From assembly GCA_964492425.1 (NCBI GenBank), contig CAZBKB010000004.1, positions 18,826 to 82,825 on the forward strand: a stretch of 64,000 nucleotides of DNA, in the 5' to 3' direction. The stretch comes from LBZV01 sp000993855 (GTDB lineage Bacteria > Patescibacteriota > Microgenomatia > Curtissbacterales > GWA2-41-24). Both the position numbers and the translations under genes were made by a program. Below, in pieces: positions 27,278-36,045 of the stretch (position 1 is its first letter; every line of letters starts with the position of its first letter). The notes under the pieces are model-generated. The model was not told the origin of the DNA. It was given only the letters and a program-made list of their open reading frames with translations, and did no database searches.

Positions 27278-27624
27278 ATTAAATATGCAGATATATTAGC
27301 ACCAGAGGCGTCAAATCCCAAGTCTAGAAAGCTTGCACTTCTTCCTAGCACAAAATGTTGATGGTACTCGTCTGTGACAGCATAAATCAACGTGAGAATG
27401 TAAGCACTTGAAAAATTCCTGTTTGTTGACCGAAAGATTAGTGCATAAAGAACTGCATATTCACTTACATGGGCGATTTTCTTTATGACAAAATCCCAAA
27501 AGAAAAATTCGCTGACCTTTACTTGTTTTATAGACGAGAATAAAAATATAACTACTGCCCATAAAAAAACAGGCAGCCAAAGGTTTAAAAAATCCGATTT
27601 GTTCTTATTGCTCTTTTTGTTCAA
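27235..27624 (-). CDS. VanZ-family membrane protein
   Basis: 129 residues, four hydrophobic segments. VanZ features: the W.VFLWAVVIFLFSS start, KKIAHVSEYAVLYAL with His-Glu in the membrane, and AVTDEYHQHFVLGRSASFLDLGFDASGA. VanZ-like proteins are acid-loop membrane proteins of uncertain function linked to glycopeptide resistance in VanA operons. Here it overlaps both neighbours, the secreted protein upstream (20 nt) and tsaE downstream. Confidence 0.88.
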   Translation of the reverse strand: MNKKSNKNKSDFLNLWLPVFLWAVVIFLFSSIKQVKVSEFFFWDFVIKKIAHVSEYAVLYALIFRSTNRNFSSAYILTLIYAVTDEYHQHFVLGRSASFLDLGFDASGANISAYLIWKLKQIHQRKLKK

Positions 27625-28504
27625 ATTGTTCCCTTCCCTTTTGAATTTGTAAATGTTGTTGATGTCTTCTTTGCCACAAAAAGCCAGCAGCCGAAAGGCC
27701 TATTAAGACTGCACCAGATCCGACAAGAATACCTGCAACTTGCCTAGAAGCATGTAGGGCTGCAGATGATGGACTTGGAGCAGCAAGTTGATTAGGGTCT
27801 AGTTGGGCTATCGAGTTTTCTATTTTGGGAGAATTAAGAGCTTCTGGCTGCGGTGAGACTTTTGCTGCTGTTCCTAAAATTTTTGGTGACGGAGTTGGTG
27901 TTTTTTTTGAAGAATTTTTGGGAGAACTCTTTGATGTTGGTGTTTGTGTTAAAATTTCTGTAGAAGTTTTAGGTATATCTGAGCTATTCGATTCACTAGA
28001 GTCGGGTTCTGGCTTAGATGACGTTTGGGTTGTGAGTTCAATGGCTACTGTATTATCTGAGGAACCAGAACTACTGTTACTATTGCCTGAATATCTCCAT
28101 GCCTTTATATCGTATATTCCTGGACCTTTATAATCCGAATCACTTGTATCAACTTTAATTGTTAGAGTGCCAGACCAATTCCCGCTTTGGGGTTTAAATG
28201 AGAATAAGTTTGATTTAATATTTTCCTTGCCAGGAGAACCATCGTACTGATACCAATTACCATTGTCATTTTTGGTAAAACCGAAGTATCTCTGTTGGTC
28301 TTGGCTGGTAAAAGCTGCTTGAAGATAGCATGTACCATCTAAACAGCTGTTTGCAGTCAAGCCGGAAATCGAAACATCTATTGTTACTGTATCATTATCT
28401 GATTGGGGGTTTGCAAGAGAAAATTCAATTGCAGCAAAAATTGGTTTCGGCACCAATACGCTGATTGCTGCAAACACCAGAAAAATGGTGGTGATTTTTA
28501 ACAT
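27605..28504 (-). CDS. Secreted, C-terminally membrane-anchored protein of unknown function
   Basis: 299 residues. Signal peptide at residues 1-24 (ITTIFLVFAAISVLVP), a beta-rich N-terminal domain to about residue 150 with a Cys pair (NSCLDGTCYL), then a long Ser/Thr/Pro-rich low-complexity linker (about 155-235), a membrane span near 255-278 (VLIGLSAAGFLW) and a basic/Gln-rich tail. No LPXTG sortase motif. The linker would be a natural glycosylation target for the GT39 enzymes of the window, which is an inference. First gene before vanZ-tsaE-tsaC-tsaB. Confidence 0.7.
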   Translation of the reverse strand: MLKITTIFLVFAAISVLVPKPIFAAIEFSLANPQSDNDTVTIDVSISGLTANSCLDGTCYLQAAFTSQDQQRYFGFTKNDNGNWYQYDGSPGKENIKSNLFSFKPQSGNWSGTLTIKVDTSDSDYKGPGIYDIKAWRYSGNSNSSSGSSDNTVAIELTTQTSSKPEPDSSESNSSDIPKTSTEILTQTPTSKSSPKNSSKKTPTPSPKILGTAAKVSPQPEALNSPKIENSIAQLDPNQLAAPSPSSAALHASRQVAGILVGSGAVLIGLSAAGFLWQRRHQQHLQIQKGREQFEQKEQ

Positions 28505-28541
28505 GTGATTAGAAATTAAGTTTTTAGCTAACTTTTGTCAA

Positions 28542-29726
28542 CTAGTTAGGAATCATGTGAAGGTAGAGGGTGTCCAAACCGTCGTTATGTTTAATTCTTG
28601 CGTATATGAGCGGTCCATAGCTGCATCCCCCATATGAACCACCGTAGAGCTTTCCGTCTTTTACCGCTGTAACGGTGGCAGCTGTGGAAGGTCCTTTAGA
28701 CATGTCTATCCCATAATGAGGTTTGCCACTATATGCTCCTGAATTCGCATATGACGTATAACCAAACCCCTGGTTGATTTGGACCGGTGCACTAAGTGGC
28801 CATGGTAAATCACCATGTGGATTAATCGACCCCACTGCCGTCTCGTCGTTATTCCAATAAGTAAAACTGGTAGAGGAATTTAAGTAGTTATTTGGGTCCT
28901 CAATTGAACCATTTTTATGAGTTTCAAAATGTAGATGTGTACCAGTAGAGCAACCTGATTGACCCATGATTATTGACCCGATTGTATCCCCCTGCTTAAC
29001 ATCTCGCATAAAGGTTTCTTTTCCCCCGCCAAAGGCGATCGCTATTTCAGCTTGGGCTTGCGCGAGTAGTCTCTGATATCTTGCTTCGTCATTTTTAGTA
29101 ATTAGCAGAAATGATTGTTTGTCTACCTTTTGCCTGTCCAAATCTACTTTTAGTGCTTCAAGTTTGGTTTTTTGCTCTTCAATCGCGGCCTGTTTTAACT
29201 CTCTTTCATCCTTTTGGTTTGCATAGTTGGAGCGTGTTTGCTGAAGGCTTGCCAGAATTTTCTTATCATTTTCCTGAACTTGTCTGAGATACTGAAGCTT
29301 TAGGAGGATATCTGAAAAACCGTTTGAGGATATTACAAGTTCTAGATCTGATACAAAACTTTGCTGATAAGTTGCTACAACTCTCTTTTTTACTAATTCT
29401 TCAAGCTTATCAATAGACTCTGTTACATATCCTATTCTGAATCCCAAGATTCCGATTTCTTTCTCAAGTTGCTGGATTGTACTTTCTGCATCGTTTATTT
29501 TTAGTTGGGTTACTTTTATTTGTGTATCAAACTGGGCAATTTGCGAAGAGAGTGTTTTTTTTTGGTTGCTCAGATCTGAAATTTTACCTGAGAAGATGTT
29601 TATACAGTCACTGACATTACTTGAAGGGTTTTTCTCACAATCCTCAAGTGTGACAGCAAGTGAAGATCTTAATCCAAAGAGGAGGGTGAGTGAGATGAAG
29701 AGCAAAAAAACGATTGTTTTTTTCAT
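28542..29726 (-). CDS. EnvC-like coiled-coil protein with a circularly permuted M23 (LytM) peptidase domain
   Basis: 394 residues: signal peptide 1-24, coiled coils about 45-110 and 150-225, then an M23 domain whose halves are swapped. The usually C-terminal piece comes first (VKQGDTIGSIIMG, then STGTHLHFE with His264 and His266), and the usually N-terminal piece follows (INQGFGYTSY, HYGID with His337 and Asp341, then LYLHM with His390 at the very end). All four zinc/catalytic elements are present. M23 enzymes cut peptidoglycan cross-bridges; EnvC types act with FtsEX. The start overlaps the ftsX stop by 4 nt, which supports that role. Confidence 0.85.
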   Translation of the reverse strand: MKKTIVFLLFISLTLLFGLRSSLAVTLEDCEKNPSSNVSDCINIFSGKISDLSNQKKTLSSQIAQFDTQIKVTQLKINDAESTIQQLEKEIGILGFRIGYVTESIDKLEELVKKRVVATYQQSFVSDLELVISSNGFSDILLKLQYLRQVQENDKKILASLQQTRSNYANQKDERELKQAAIEEQKTKLEALKVDLDRQKVDKQSFLLITKNDEARYQRLLAQAQAEIAIAFGGGKETFMRDVKQGDTIGSIIMGQSGCSTGTHLHFETHKNGSIEDPNNYLNSSTSFTYWNNDETAVGSINPHGDLPWPLSAPVQINQGFGYTSYANSGAYSGKPHYGIDMSKGPSTAATVTAVKDGKLYGGSYGGCSYGPLIYARIKHNDGLDTLYLHMIPN

Positions 29727-30595
29727 TTAATCTTCAAATATCTATAGAGGGCAATCGCTGCTCCGATTATACCAATGGAGGCAGCGGCTAGCATTTCCCC
29801 CAGCCAGAGATAAATGAAGAAAAGAGGGTCTATTGGAAAAACCCGAATTGGCCCCAAAAAATCCTGGATATTTGGTGAATAAAATAAGATGAGACCATAA
29901 ACGAGAAAAACTGCAATGCTTGAACCAATGATTCCGTAAAGCGCGCCTTCCAGAAAAAATGGTTTTGCAATGTACCATTTTGTCGCACCCACCAAGTTCA
30001 TAATGCCTATTTCTTCACGACGCAAAGCAATACGCATACCAATAACCATTATTATTATAAGGAAGGAGACACCAAGTAGTGTTGATACAAATATTATTCC
30101 GCCTGTTCTAATAGTTTTCGTCCATTTGACTAATTGTTCAACCAGATTTTCGGGGGTAATGACCCGTTCAACTTGAGACTGGTCGCGAACTAAATTTGTA
30201 ACCTGGTTGATATCCTGGGCACGGTTTACCGATATATCTATACTTGCAGGTAAAAAGTCAGCGGTTACAGACTCTAAAAGTAATGGCTCGTCTTTTTTTC
30301 TCTCTCTATAAATCGCCAGTGCTTCTTCTTTGGAAACATATTTTATGTTCTTTGACAGACCCGTTGATTCAACTTTTCTTATTACATCATTTATTTGTGT
30401 TTCTGTTATCTCGTCTTTAAAAAAGGCAATTACTTGAGGCCTTTGCTCAATGTAATTAAGCACTATCTGACCTCCAACAATCAGTATTACAAATAAGGAG
30501 GAAATGAAGAAGGTTAATGACATTGCCATCGTGGCAGCGAGAGCTTGATAAGGACTTCTTCTTATTACTTTTAGAGATTGTTTAACTTGCCTCAT
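29723..30595 (-). CDS. ftsX: Cell-division ABC transporter permease FtsX
   Basis: 290 residues: one span near 22-45, a large extracellular loop (about 46-165), then three spans in the C-terminal half, the FtsX topology. Motifs include RQVKQSLKVIRRSPYQ, VIAFFKDEITETQI and the IGIMNLVGATKWYI coupling helix. It transmits FtsE ATP hydrolysis to a periplasmic or extracellular peptidoglycan hydrolase, here most likely the next gene. It overlaps ftsE by 14 nt and the EnvC-like gene by 4 nt. Confidence 0.93.
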   Translation of the reverse strand: MRQVKQSLKVIRRSPYQALAATMAMSLTFFISSLFVILIVGGQIVLNYIEQRPQVIAFFKDEITETQINDVIRKVESTGLSKNIKYVSKEEALAIYRERKKDEPLLLESVTADFLPASIDISVNRAQDINQVTNLVRDQSQVERVITPENLVEQLVKWTKTIRTGGIIFVSTLLGVSFLIIIMVIGMRIALRREEIGIMNLVGATKWYIAKPFFLEGALYGIIGSSIAVFLVYGLILFYSPNIQDFLGPIRVFPIDPLFFIYLWLGEMLAAASIGIIGAAIALYRYLKIK

Positions 30596-31268
30596 ATTTC
30601 CCTTCTTTCTCGTCTTTTACTATTTTACCCTTATCGAGAACAATTACTCTCTTTTTGAAGTGATTAACTATCTGGGCGTTATGAGTTGCCATAATTATTG
30701 TAGTCTTATCATCATGATTTATTTTTTCCAAGAGTTCGACTATTTCCTTTGCGGTTCTTGGGTCTAAGTCGCCAGTAGGCTCGTCCGCTAAAAGAAACTG
30801 CGGTTTTGCAACTATGGCCCTGGCAATTGCTGTCCTTTGGACTTCTCCACCAGAGAGTTGAAGCGGAAAATTGTCAGCTTTCTCAAGAAGGCCTACTTTT
30901 TCCAGTGTCGTAGATACTTCTCTTTCTACGAGCGACTCTTTTTGCGACATGACTTCAAGAGGAACAGCGACATTTTCAAAAACAGTTTTCGTTAGAAGAA
31001 GTTTAAAATCCTGGAATACGGTACCTATTTGACGCCTAATAAAGGGTATTTTACCAGCGGGAATTTTAAGAATATCCTGATTGTTAATAAGAATTTTTCC
31101 TGTAGATGGTAGAATTTCTCTAGTAATTAGTTTCAGTAGGGTCGATTTGCCAGCTCCAGATGCGCCGACAATAAAAACAAAATCTTGGTCTTCAATTGTT
31201 AAATTGATATCATCTATTGCAACCTGACCTGAGGGATACTTTTTACTGACAGATTCAAATTTGATCAT
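30582..31268 (-). CDS. ftsE: Cell-division ATP-binding protein FtsE
   Basis: 228 residues: VGASGAGKSTLLKLI (Walker A), a Q-loop VFQDFKLL, LSGGEVQRTAIARA (ABC signature), FLLADEPTGDLDP (Walker B), and the switch His in MATHN. It pairs with FtsX in septal peptidoglycan splitting. The order prfB, small membrane protein, ftsE, ftsX, hydrolase matches the arrangement known from Firmicutes. Confidence 0.95.
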   Translation of the reverse strand: MIKFESVSKKYPSGQVAIDDINLTIEDQDFVFIVGASGAGKSTLLKLITREILPSTGKILINNQDILKIPAGKIPFIRRQIGTVFQDFKLLLTKTVFENVAVPLEVMSQKESLVEREVSTTLEKVGLLEKADNFPLQLSGGEVQRTAIARAIVAKPQFLLADEPTGDLDPRTAKEIVELLEKINHDDKTTIIMATHNAQIVNHFKKRVIVLDKGKIVKDEKEGKYEAS

Positions 31269-31282
31269 GGGGCTTGAGCGAA

Positions 31283-31759
31283 TTATTTAATTTCTTCTAC
31301 TTTACCTACATCCATAAGCCAACCGACTTGCTTTGAACCAAAGGTTTCACCATAAACCTTGACATGTTTACCGGCAAATTCGTCAAGATCCAAAACAGAT
31401 GATGTGAGAAATGCAGTCTGAGATTCACCACCAGGGCGAATTAGCTTGTGGGTACCTTGGGCGTATTTATCAATATCATCATTTTTTTCTATTGTACCCT
31501 CTGCTTGATCCTTAAACGTTTGTGCGAAAGATTCCTGAATTTTCGGATCCAAATTCTCTTCATTGGCAATAGATGTCGCTTGGTTTTGGCTTTTTTGCCT
31601 CGATGTGAGGACAAGCCCACTAAATACACCCAATCCTATGATTGCAATGATAATTATTATCGGAACGACCTTCGATATTGGAGTTAGGGGTTTTGACGAT
31701 GGTACAGCCCTTAAAGGAATTGTATGCTTTACTGGTGTTTCTGCGGCAGATTCTTCCAT
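31283..31759 (-). CDS. Single-span membrane protein of unknown function
   Basis: 158 residues: a Pro-rich cytoplasmic N-terminus of about 30 residues, one span (VVPIIIIIAIIGLGVFSGLVL), then an extracellular part whose last 70 residues (LDEFAGKHVKVYGETFG...GWLMDVGKVEEI) read like a small OB-type beta barrel. It lies 14 nt before ftsE and 73 nt after prfB, suggesting a division-related role, but I do not recognise a named family. Confidence 0.65.
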   Translation of the reverse strand: MEESAAETPVKHTIPLRAVPSSKPLTPISKVVPIIIIIAIIGLGVFSGLVLTSRQKSQNQATSIANEENLDPKIQESFAQTFKDQAEGTIEKNDDIDKYAQGTHKLIRPGGESQTAFLTSSVLDLDEFAGKHVKVYGETFGSKQVGWLMDVGKVEEIK

Positions 31760-31832
31760 ATGCTTTAGCCTGGCAATTTTGTCTTTTTACTTAGAGTCAA
31801 TTATAGCAGTATAGTTTGGGTACCATCAACAG

Positions 31833-32918
31833 TTAAGAATTGAGGGAGACTTCGTGTTTTATAAACTCATCTAATTCTCCATCTAGCACCGCTTGAGCAT
31901 CCGTAGATTCATAGTTTGTCCTTAAGTCTTTGACTAATTTGTACGGATGAAGCACATAAGACCTGATTTGATTACCCCAGCCTGGCATTACATGCCCACC
32001 TTTTATTTTTTCCTTTTCCTTTTTCTCTTCTTCTTGTTTTATGACCCATAGTTTTGCTTTAAGAAGTTTCATAGCGTTTTCCCTGTTTTGAGCTTGGTAC
32101 CTTTGCGTTTGACAGGTTACTATGATTCCTGTTGGTTTATGCCTGAGCCTTACTGCAGTAGACACCTTATTTACGTTTTGTCCTCCGTGTCCTCCTGACC
32201 TGTAGGCTTCAAATTCAATGTCTTCATCCTTTAATTCTATTGCGTCATCTACTTCGTCTAGTTGAGGCATAATTTCAACCAGAGCAAAAGACGTTTGCCT
32301 GAGTTGATCTGCATTAAATGGTGATTGTCTGACCAAACGGTGTACACCTGCTTCACCTTTAAGGAGGCCATAGGCATAGATCTCGTCGACTGAAATAGTT
32401 ACGGTTTTAAATCCAGCTTCTTCTCCCGGTATTTCATCTACAACTTCAAAATTCCAGTCATTTTTTGAAAAATATTTTTGATACATACGTGATAACATTT
32501 CTACCCAGTCCATAGCCTCAGTTCCTCCCTGGCCAGCATGAATTGAGAGTATAGCCGGATTCTTATCATACTGACTAGAAAGAAACATTCTTATTTCGAG
32601 TCTGGACATCATTTTTTCTATCCTTTTTAGCTCTGTTTCAATCTCTGCATCCAAGTCTTCGTCTGCTTTTGAAAGTTTTGTCATTTCGCGTATATCTCTC
32701 AAATCTTCTTTTAGGCTTTTAAAATCCGAGAGGTCTTTTTGAACAGACGCAATTTTTTTCATTATTTTTTTTGCGTTTTGTGTATCGCTCCAAAAGTCCC
32801 CTTTCAGGCTCTGTGCTTCTAACTCTCTGAGCTCTTGTTGCTTTTTGTGCAGGTTAATATTTTTCTCGACTATTTCTAACCTATTTATAAGCTCAGAGAG
32901 TTTCTGCTCGATATCCAT
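31833..32918 (-). CDS. prfB: Peptide chain release factor 2
   Basis: 361 residues. [19 protein letters not shown] holds the GGQ peptidyl-hydrolysis motif, and [15 protein letters not shown] contains SPF, which reads UAA/UGA and separates RF2 from RF1 (PxT). The N-terminal coiled coil is complete in one frame, so the programmed +1 frameshift at codon 25 found in many prfB genes is absent. RF2 with UGA stops implies the standard code. Confidence 0.96.
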   Translation of the reverse strand: MDIEQKLSELINRLEIVEKNINLHKKQQELRELEAQSLKGDFWSDTQNAKKIMKKIASVQKDLSDFKSLKEDLRDIREMTKLSKADEDLDAEIETELKRIEKMMSRLEIRMFLSSQYDKNPAILSIHAGQGGTEAMDWVEMLSRMYQKYFSKNDWNFEVVDEIPGEEAGFKTVTISVDEIYAYGLLKGEAGVHRLVRQSPFNADQLRQTSFALVEIMPQLDEVDDAIELKDEDIEFEAYRSGGHGGQNVNKVSTAVRLRHKPTGIIVTCQTQRYQAQNRENAMKLLKAKLWVIKQEEEKKEKEKIKGGHVMPGWGNQIRSYVLHPYKLVKDLRTNYESTDAQAVLDGELDEFIKHEVSLNS

Positions 32919-32947
32919 GTTATTCAGATTATATATAATTTGAGGCT

Positions 32948-33724
32948 TTAGCGTACCAAAAATGGAATAAGTAACAATAGCAACCCTAACGCTACTCTGT
33001 AAACAATAAATACATTAAGGCTGCGGGTTGATAAATATTTTAAAAAATATTTAATGGTTAAGTAACCAAATATGAAAGAGGTAGTAATACCTACAATCAG
33101 TAAGCTGATATCTGACGCTTGACCATCTGATAAAGCCTCAGTAAACTTTTTTAAGCCTGCTCCTGCAATTATTGGGCCAGAAAGTAGAAATGCAAATTGT
33201 GCTGCACTTTCCCTGGTTAAACCAATGAATAAGCCAGCGGATATTGTTGCCCCAGAACGGGAAATGCCAGGAATCAGAGCAAGAGCTTGTGCAAACCCAA
33301 TAACCATTGAGTCAAAAAGTGTAATTTTGGCACTATCTTTCTTCTTTTGGCCAATTTGTTCGGCATAAAATATAACCGCTGAGAAAATGATAAGAGCAGC
33401 GCCGATAATGGTCAGGTTTCTAAGTTCGTTTTCGATAAAACCTTCAAGCAGAAAGCCAAAAACTATTGCTGGGACCGTTCCAATTATTATTTTCTTATAA
33501 AGCTGATTTTTTAATATTAGGATGCTTATGTAATCTTTTGCAAAAAATATAAGAACAGCCAGTAGTGTTCCCAGGTGAATTGAGGCATCAAAACCTAACC
33601 CGAATTGGTCTTGAGGCAAGTTAAAAACTTTTTGAAATATGACAAGGTGGGCAGTTGATGAAACAGGCAAAAATTCTGTAAGTCCCTGCAGGGCGCCGGC
33701 AAGTATTGCAATTAAGTAATCCAT
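32948..33724 (-). CDS. uppP: Undecaprenyl-diphosphatase
   Basis: 258 residues, about eight spans. [21 protein letters not shown] is the first conserved UppP/BacA motif, and [20 protein letters not shown] with the catalytic Arg-Ser-Gly is the second. It removes a phosphate from C55-PP to recycle the lipid carrier for peptidoglycan and glycans, which suits the lipid-linked sugar pathways of this window. A GT2 gene ends 9 nt from its start. Confidence 0.95.
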   Translation of the reverse strand: MDYLIAILAGALQGLTEFLPVSSTAHLVIFQKVFNLPQDQFGLGFDASIHLGTLLAVLIFFAKDYISILILKNQLYKKIIIGTVPAIVFGFLLEGFIENELRNLTIIGAALIIFSAVIFYAEQIGQKKKDSAKITLFDSMVIGFAQALALIPGISRSGATISAGLFIGLTRESAAQFAFLLSGPIIAGAGLKKFTEALSDGQASDISLLIVGITTSFIFGYLTIKYFLKYLSTRSLNVFIVYRVALGLLLLLIPFLVR

Positions 33725-33733
33725 ACATTAACT

Positions 33734-34414
33734 TTAATTTACAAAACGATATTTAAGAAGAACTAAAACTGCACGCAATCCATCTTTAATACCAATTTTT
33801 TTACCCTCTTTGTAGCTTCTACTTTTATAACTAATTGGTATTTCTATTATTTTGAAGCCGCTTTTTATAAATTTGCAGGTTATTTCTGGTTCAAACCCAA
33901 AACGATCTTCATGCAATTTAATGTCTTTTAAGGTTTCACGCCTAAATGCCTTATAACAAGTTTCCATATCGGATATGTAGTGCCGAAACAAAATCTTAGT
34001 AAGAAATGACAACCCAATATTGCCAAAATAAAAAAGATGATAGCGTGGGTGGTGAGATTTATTGAGAAAACGAGAACCATAAACTACTTTGATTTTACTA
34101 TCACTAAATAGCTTTAAGATTTTAATATGTTCCCTCGGGTCATATTCTAGATCAGCGTCATGAATCAAGATAATGTCTCCCTTGGCCTTTGCAATAGCTT
34201 TTCTTATGGAATACCCTTTTCCGTGATTTACAGAATTTTCTATATAAATAATGTCTCTAGTTGACTTTATAATTTTTGCAGAATTATCTTTTGACCCGTC
34301 ATTGACAACAATTATTTCTTTCTCGAATGGATGCTTTACTTCTTTAACACTTTTAATAACCCGGGCGACAGTTTTTTCTTCGTTGTATACCGGAATAATA
34401 ATTGAGCACTTCAT
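33734..34414 (-). CDS. GT2 glycosyltransferase, DPM1-like
   Basis: 226 residues: CSIIPVYNEEKTVARV start, IVVNDGSKDNSAKI nucleotide site, LIHDADLEYDP metal site, and TCYKAFRR...FGFEPEITCKF, the acceptor region of dolichol-phosphate mannose synthases. No membrane span. It probably makes a polyprenyl-phosphate hexose. It is placed head-to-head with the GT39 gene at 34471 (56 nt between starts), a likely donor/transferase pair under divergent promoters. Confidence 0.86.
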   Translation of the reverse strand: MKCSIIIPVYNEEKTVARVIKSVKEVKHPFEKEIIVVNDGSKDNSAKIIKSTRDIIYIENSVNHGKGYSIRKAIAKAKGDIILIHDADLEYDPREHIKILKLFSDSKIKVVYGSRFLNKSHHPRYHLFYFGNIGLSFLTKILFRHYISDMETCYKAFRRETLKDIKLHEDRFGFEPEITCKFIKSGFKIIEIPISYKSRSYKEGKKIGIKDGLRAVLVLLKYRFVN

Positions 34415-34470
34415 TGAATTTAGTTAGTAAAGTAACAGTATTAATGTTAATATGTCAACGATAGTGCCTC

Positions 34471-36045
34471 ATGCAAGCCATGGTTAAAAAGACTCAATTT
34501 AAATCTTTTAACAGGTTTTTCCCCAATAATAGATTGATCGTTTCCTTTTTTATCATAGGTATTATTTTAAGACTTGTTTTTTTCAAGAGCCACGTGTGGC
34601 TTGGAAGCGATATCACCCGCGATATATCCATTAGCCTAGAAGCTCTCGAACGAGGAGAAGTTCCTTTAACGGGCTCATTTAGTAGTGCAGGGCCATTTGT
34701 TTTTGGTCCAACGCTATATTGGCTGTACATGTTTACGTTCTTACTTTTTCCTTTCAGTTTGCTTACACCATGGTACACTGCTTTTGTTGTCAGTATTTTG
34801 GTAATTGGTTGCTTCTATTATTTAGCAAATAAGTCAGAAAGTAGAATATTATTTGGATTCACTGCACTGATTACTGCTATATCGCCACAACTGGTACAGA
34901 TTGCATCATCTCCGACACAGCATACATATGTATTGATTTTTACGCTATTTTCACTCATTTTGTTATATAACTTTTACAGTACTAGAAAGTTGTTTTGGGC
35001 TTTTTTAGGAGGTATATCAATAGGTCTTGCAATCAATATGCATTACCAGGCCCTTAATCTTTTGGCCCTTCCTGTGATAGTGTTGTTCTTTAAAGCAGCA
35101 AATTTCAAAAAGAGAATTGTATCTCTGCTTGTGGTTGCCTGCGGTATAGCGATCGCAATTTTGCCTCTTTCTATATGGGATTTTGGACAGTCTTTTGCAA
35201 ATTTTAGAAATCTACTGGACTATCTTTTGATTGGGCAGGGTAGAGTTTATGTTCCCAACAGCTGGAAACTATATCTTTTTGAATATCTACCGAATAACTG
35301 GGCGTATGTAACCGGTTTGCCATCTTTTTTCGGCCTCATACTGCTTTTTGGGGGAAGCTTGGTCTGGTTCTTTGATTTTATACGTACAAGAAAATTATCC
35401 TTCATTTTCCTTATCAATACTGTTTTTCTTTTTATGTTGTTTTTGGGTAGATACTACCGTGGAGAGAGATTTCCTGGATACACAATGTATATGCTCCCAT
35501 TCATGATTATATTTTCTACTTGGACGATAAGTAAAATATTGGATTTTATTCCAGATGTAACGTGGGGAAATAATTTAAAATATTCCTTAATCGTGATTTT
35601 ATCACTATCGATAATATTTTCCAGTTTTACCCAGCTTAGAGGAAAGTTGCAAGAAAATCCCAGTTATTCTGAAATTAAAAATGCAACTGCGAAGCTCATC
35701 GCAGAATATCCTGGAGAAAAGTTTAGGGTTTTAAATCTGGCAAGTACTAATCCTGACGCAAGTTACGCAGTAACCGTTTACTTACAACATAAAAGATTTT
35801 ATGCATTCGATAATTCTTTGAAAGTTGGTTTTTGTAACGGGTGTCCAGAAAGTATAAATAAATTAGGGGAACTATTTGGGACTTCTTATTTTAAGATTGA
35901 TGATGATAAATTAAATACTGCCTGGCAGGGAGTTAGCCAGAGGGAAATTTACGATTCAACAATTGGGTGGCTGAGCAAACACCAACTGAAGTCTACCTTT
36001 CAACTTGATAAATATTTAAATGAGAAATTATTTTCGCTAATTTAA
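34471..36045 (+). CDS. GT39/ArnT-like membrane glycosyltransferase
   Basis: 524 residues, about 11 spans, soluble C-terminal part from about residue 400. The first loop has WLGSDITRDISISLEA and then LTGSFSSAGPFVFGPTLYW, parallel to the motifs of the three enzymes in the left-hand locus. It is the only large plus-strand gene in the first 47 kb and breaks the secA-prfB neighbourhood. Its TAA stop overlaps the secA stop on the other strand (36042-36045), so the two transcripts converge with no spacer. Confidence 0.78.
   Translation: MQAMVKKTQFKSFNRFFPNNRLIVSFFIIGIILRLVFFKSHVWLGSDITRDISISLEALERGEVPLTGSFSSAGPFVFGPTLYWLYMFTFLLFPFSLLTPWYTAFVVSILVIGCFYYLANKSESRILFGFTALITAISPQLVQIASSPTQHTYVLIFTLFSLILLYNFYSTRKLFWAFLGGISIGLAINMHYQALNLLALPVIVLFFKAANFKKRIVSLLVVACGIAIAILPLSIWDFGQSFANFRNLLDYLLIGQGRVYVPNSWKLYLFEYLPNNWAYVTGLPSFFGLILLFGGSLVWFFDFIRTRKLSFIFLINTVFLFMLFLGRYYRGERFPGYTMYMLPFMIIFSTWTISKILDFIPDVTWGNNLKYSLIVILSLSIIFSSFTQLRGKLQENPSYSEIKNATAKLIAEYPGEKFRVLNLASTNPDASYAVTVYLQHKRFYAFDNSLKVGFCNGCPESINKLGELFGTSYFKIDDDKLNTAWQGVSQREIYDSTIGWLSKHQLKSTFQLDKYLNEKLFSLI

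Noticed and set aside
31833..32918. Programmed frameshift in prfB
   Set aside because: The gene is open in one frame from the start codon to the stop, with no internal UGA.
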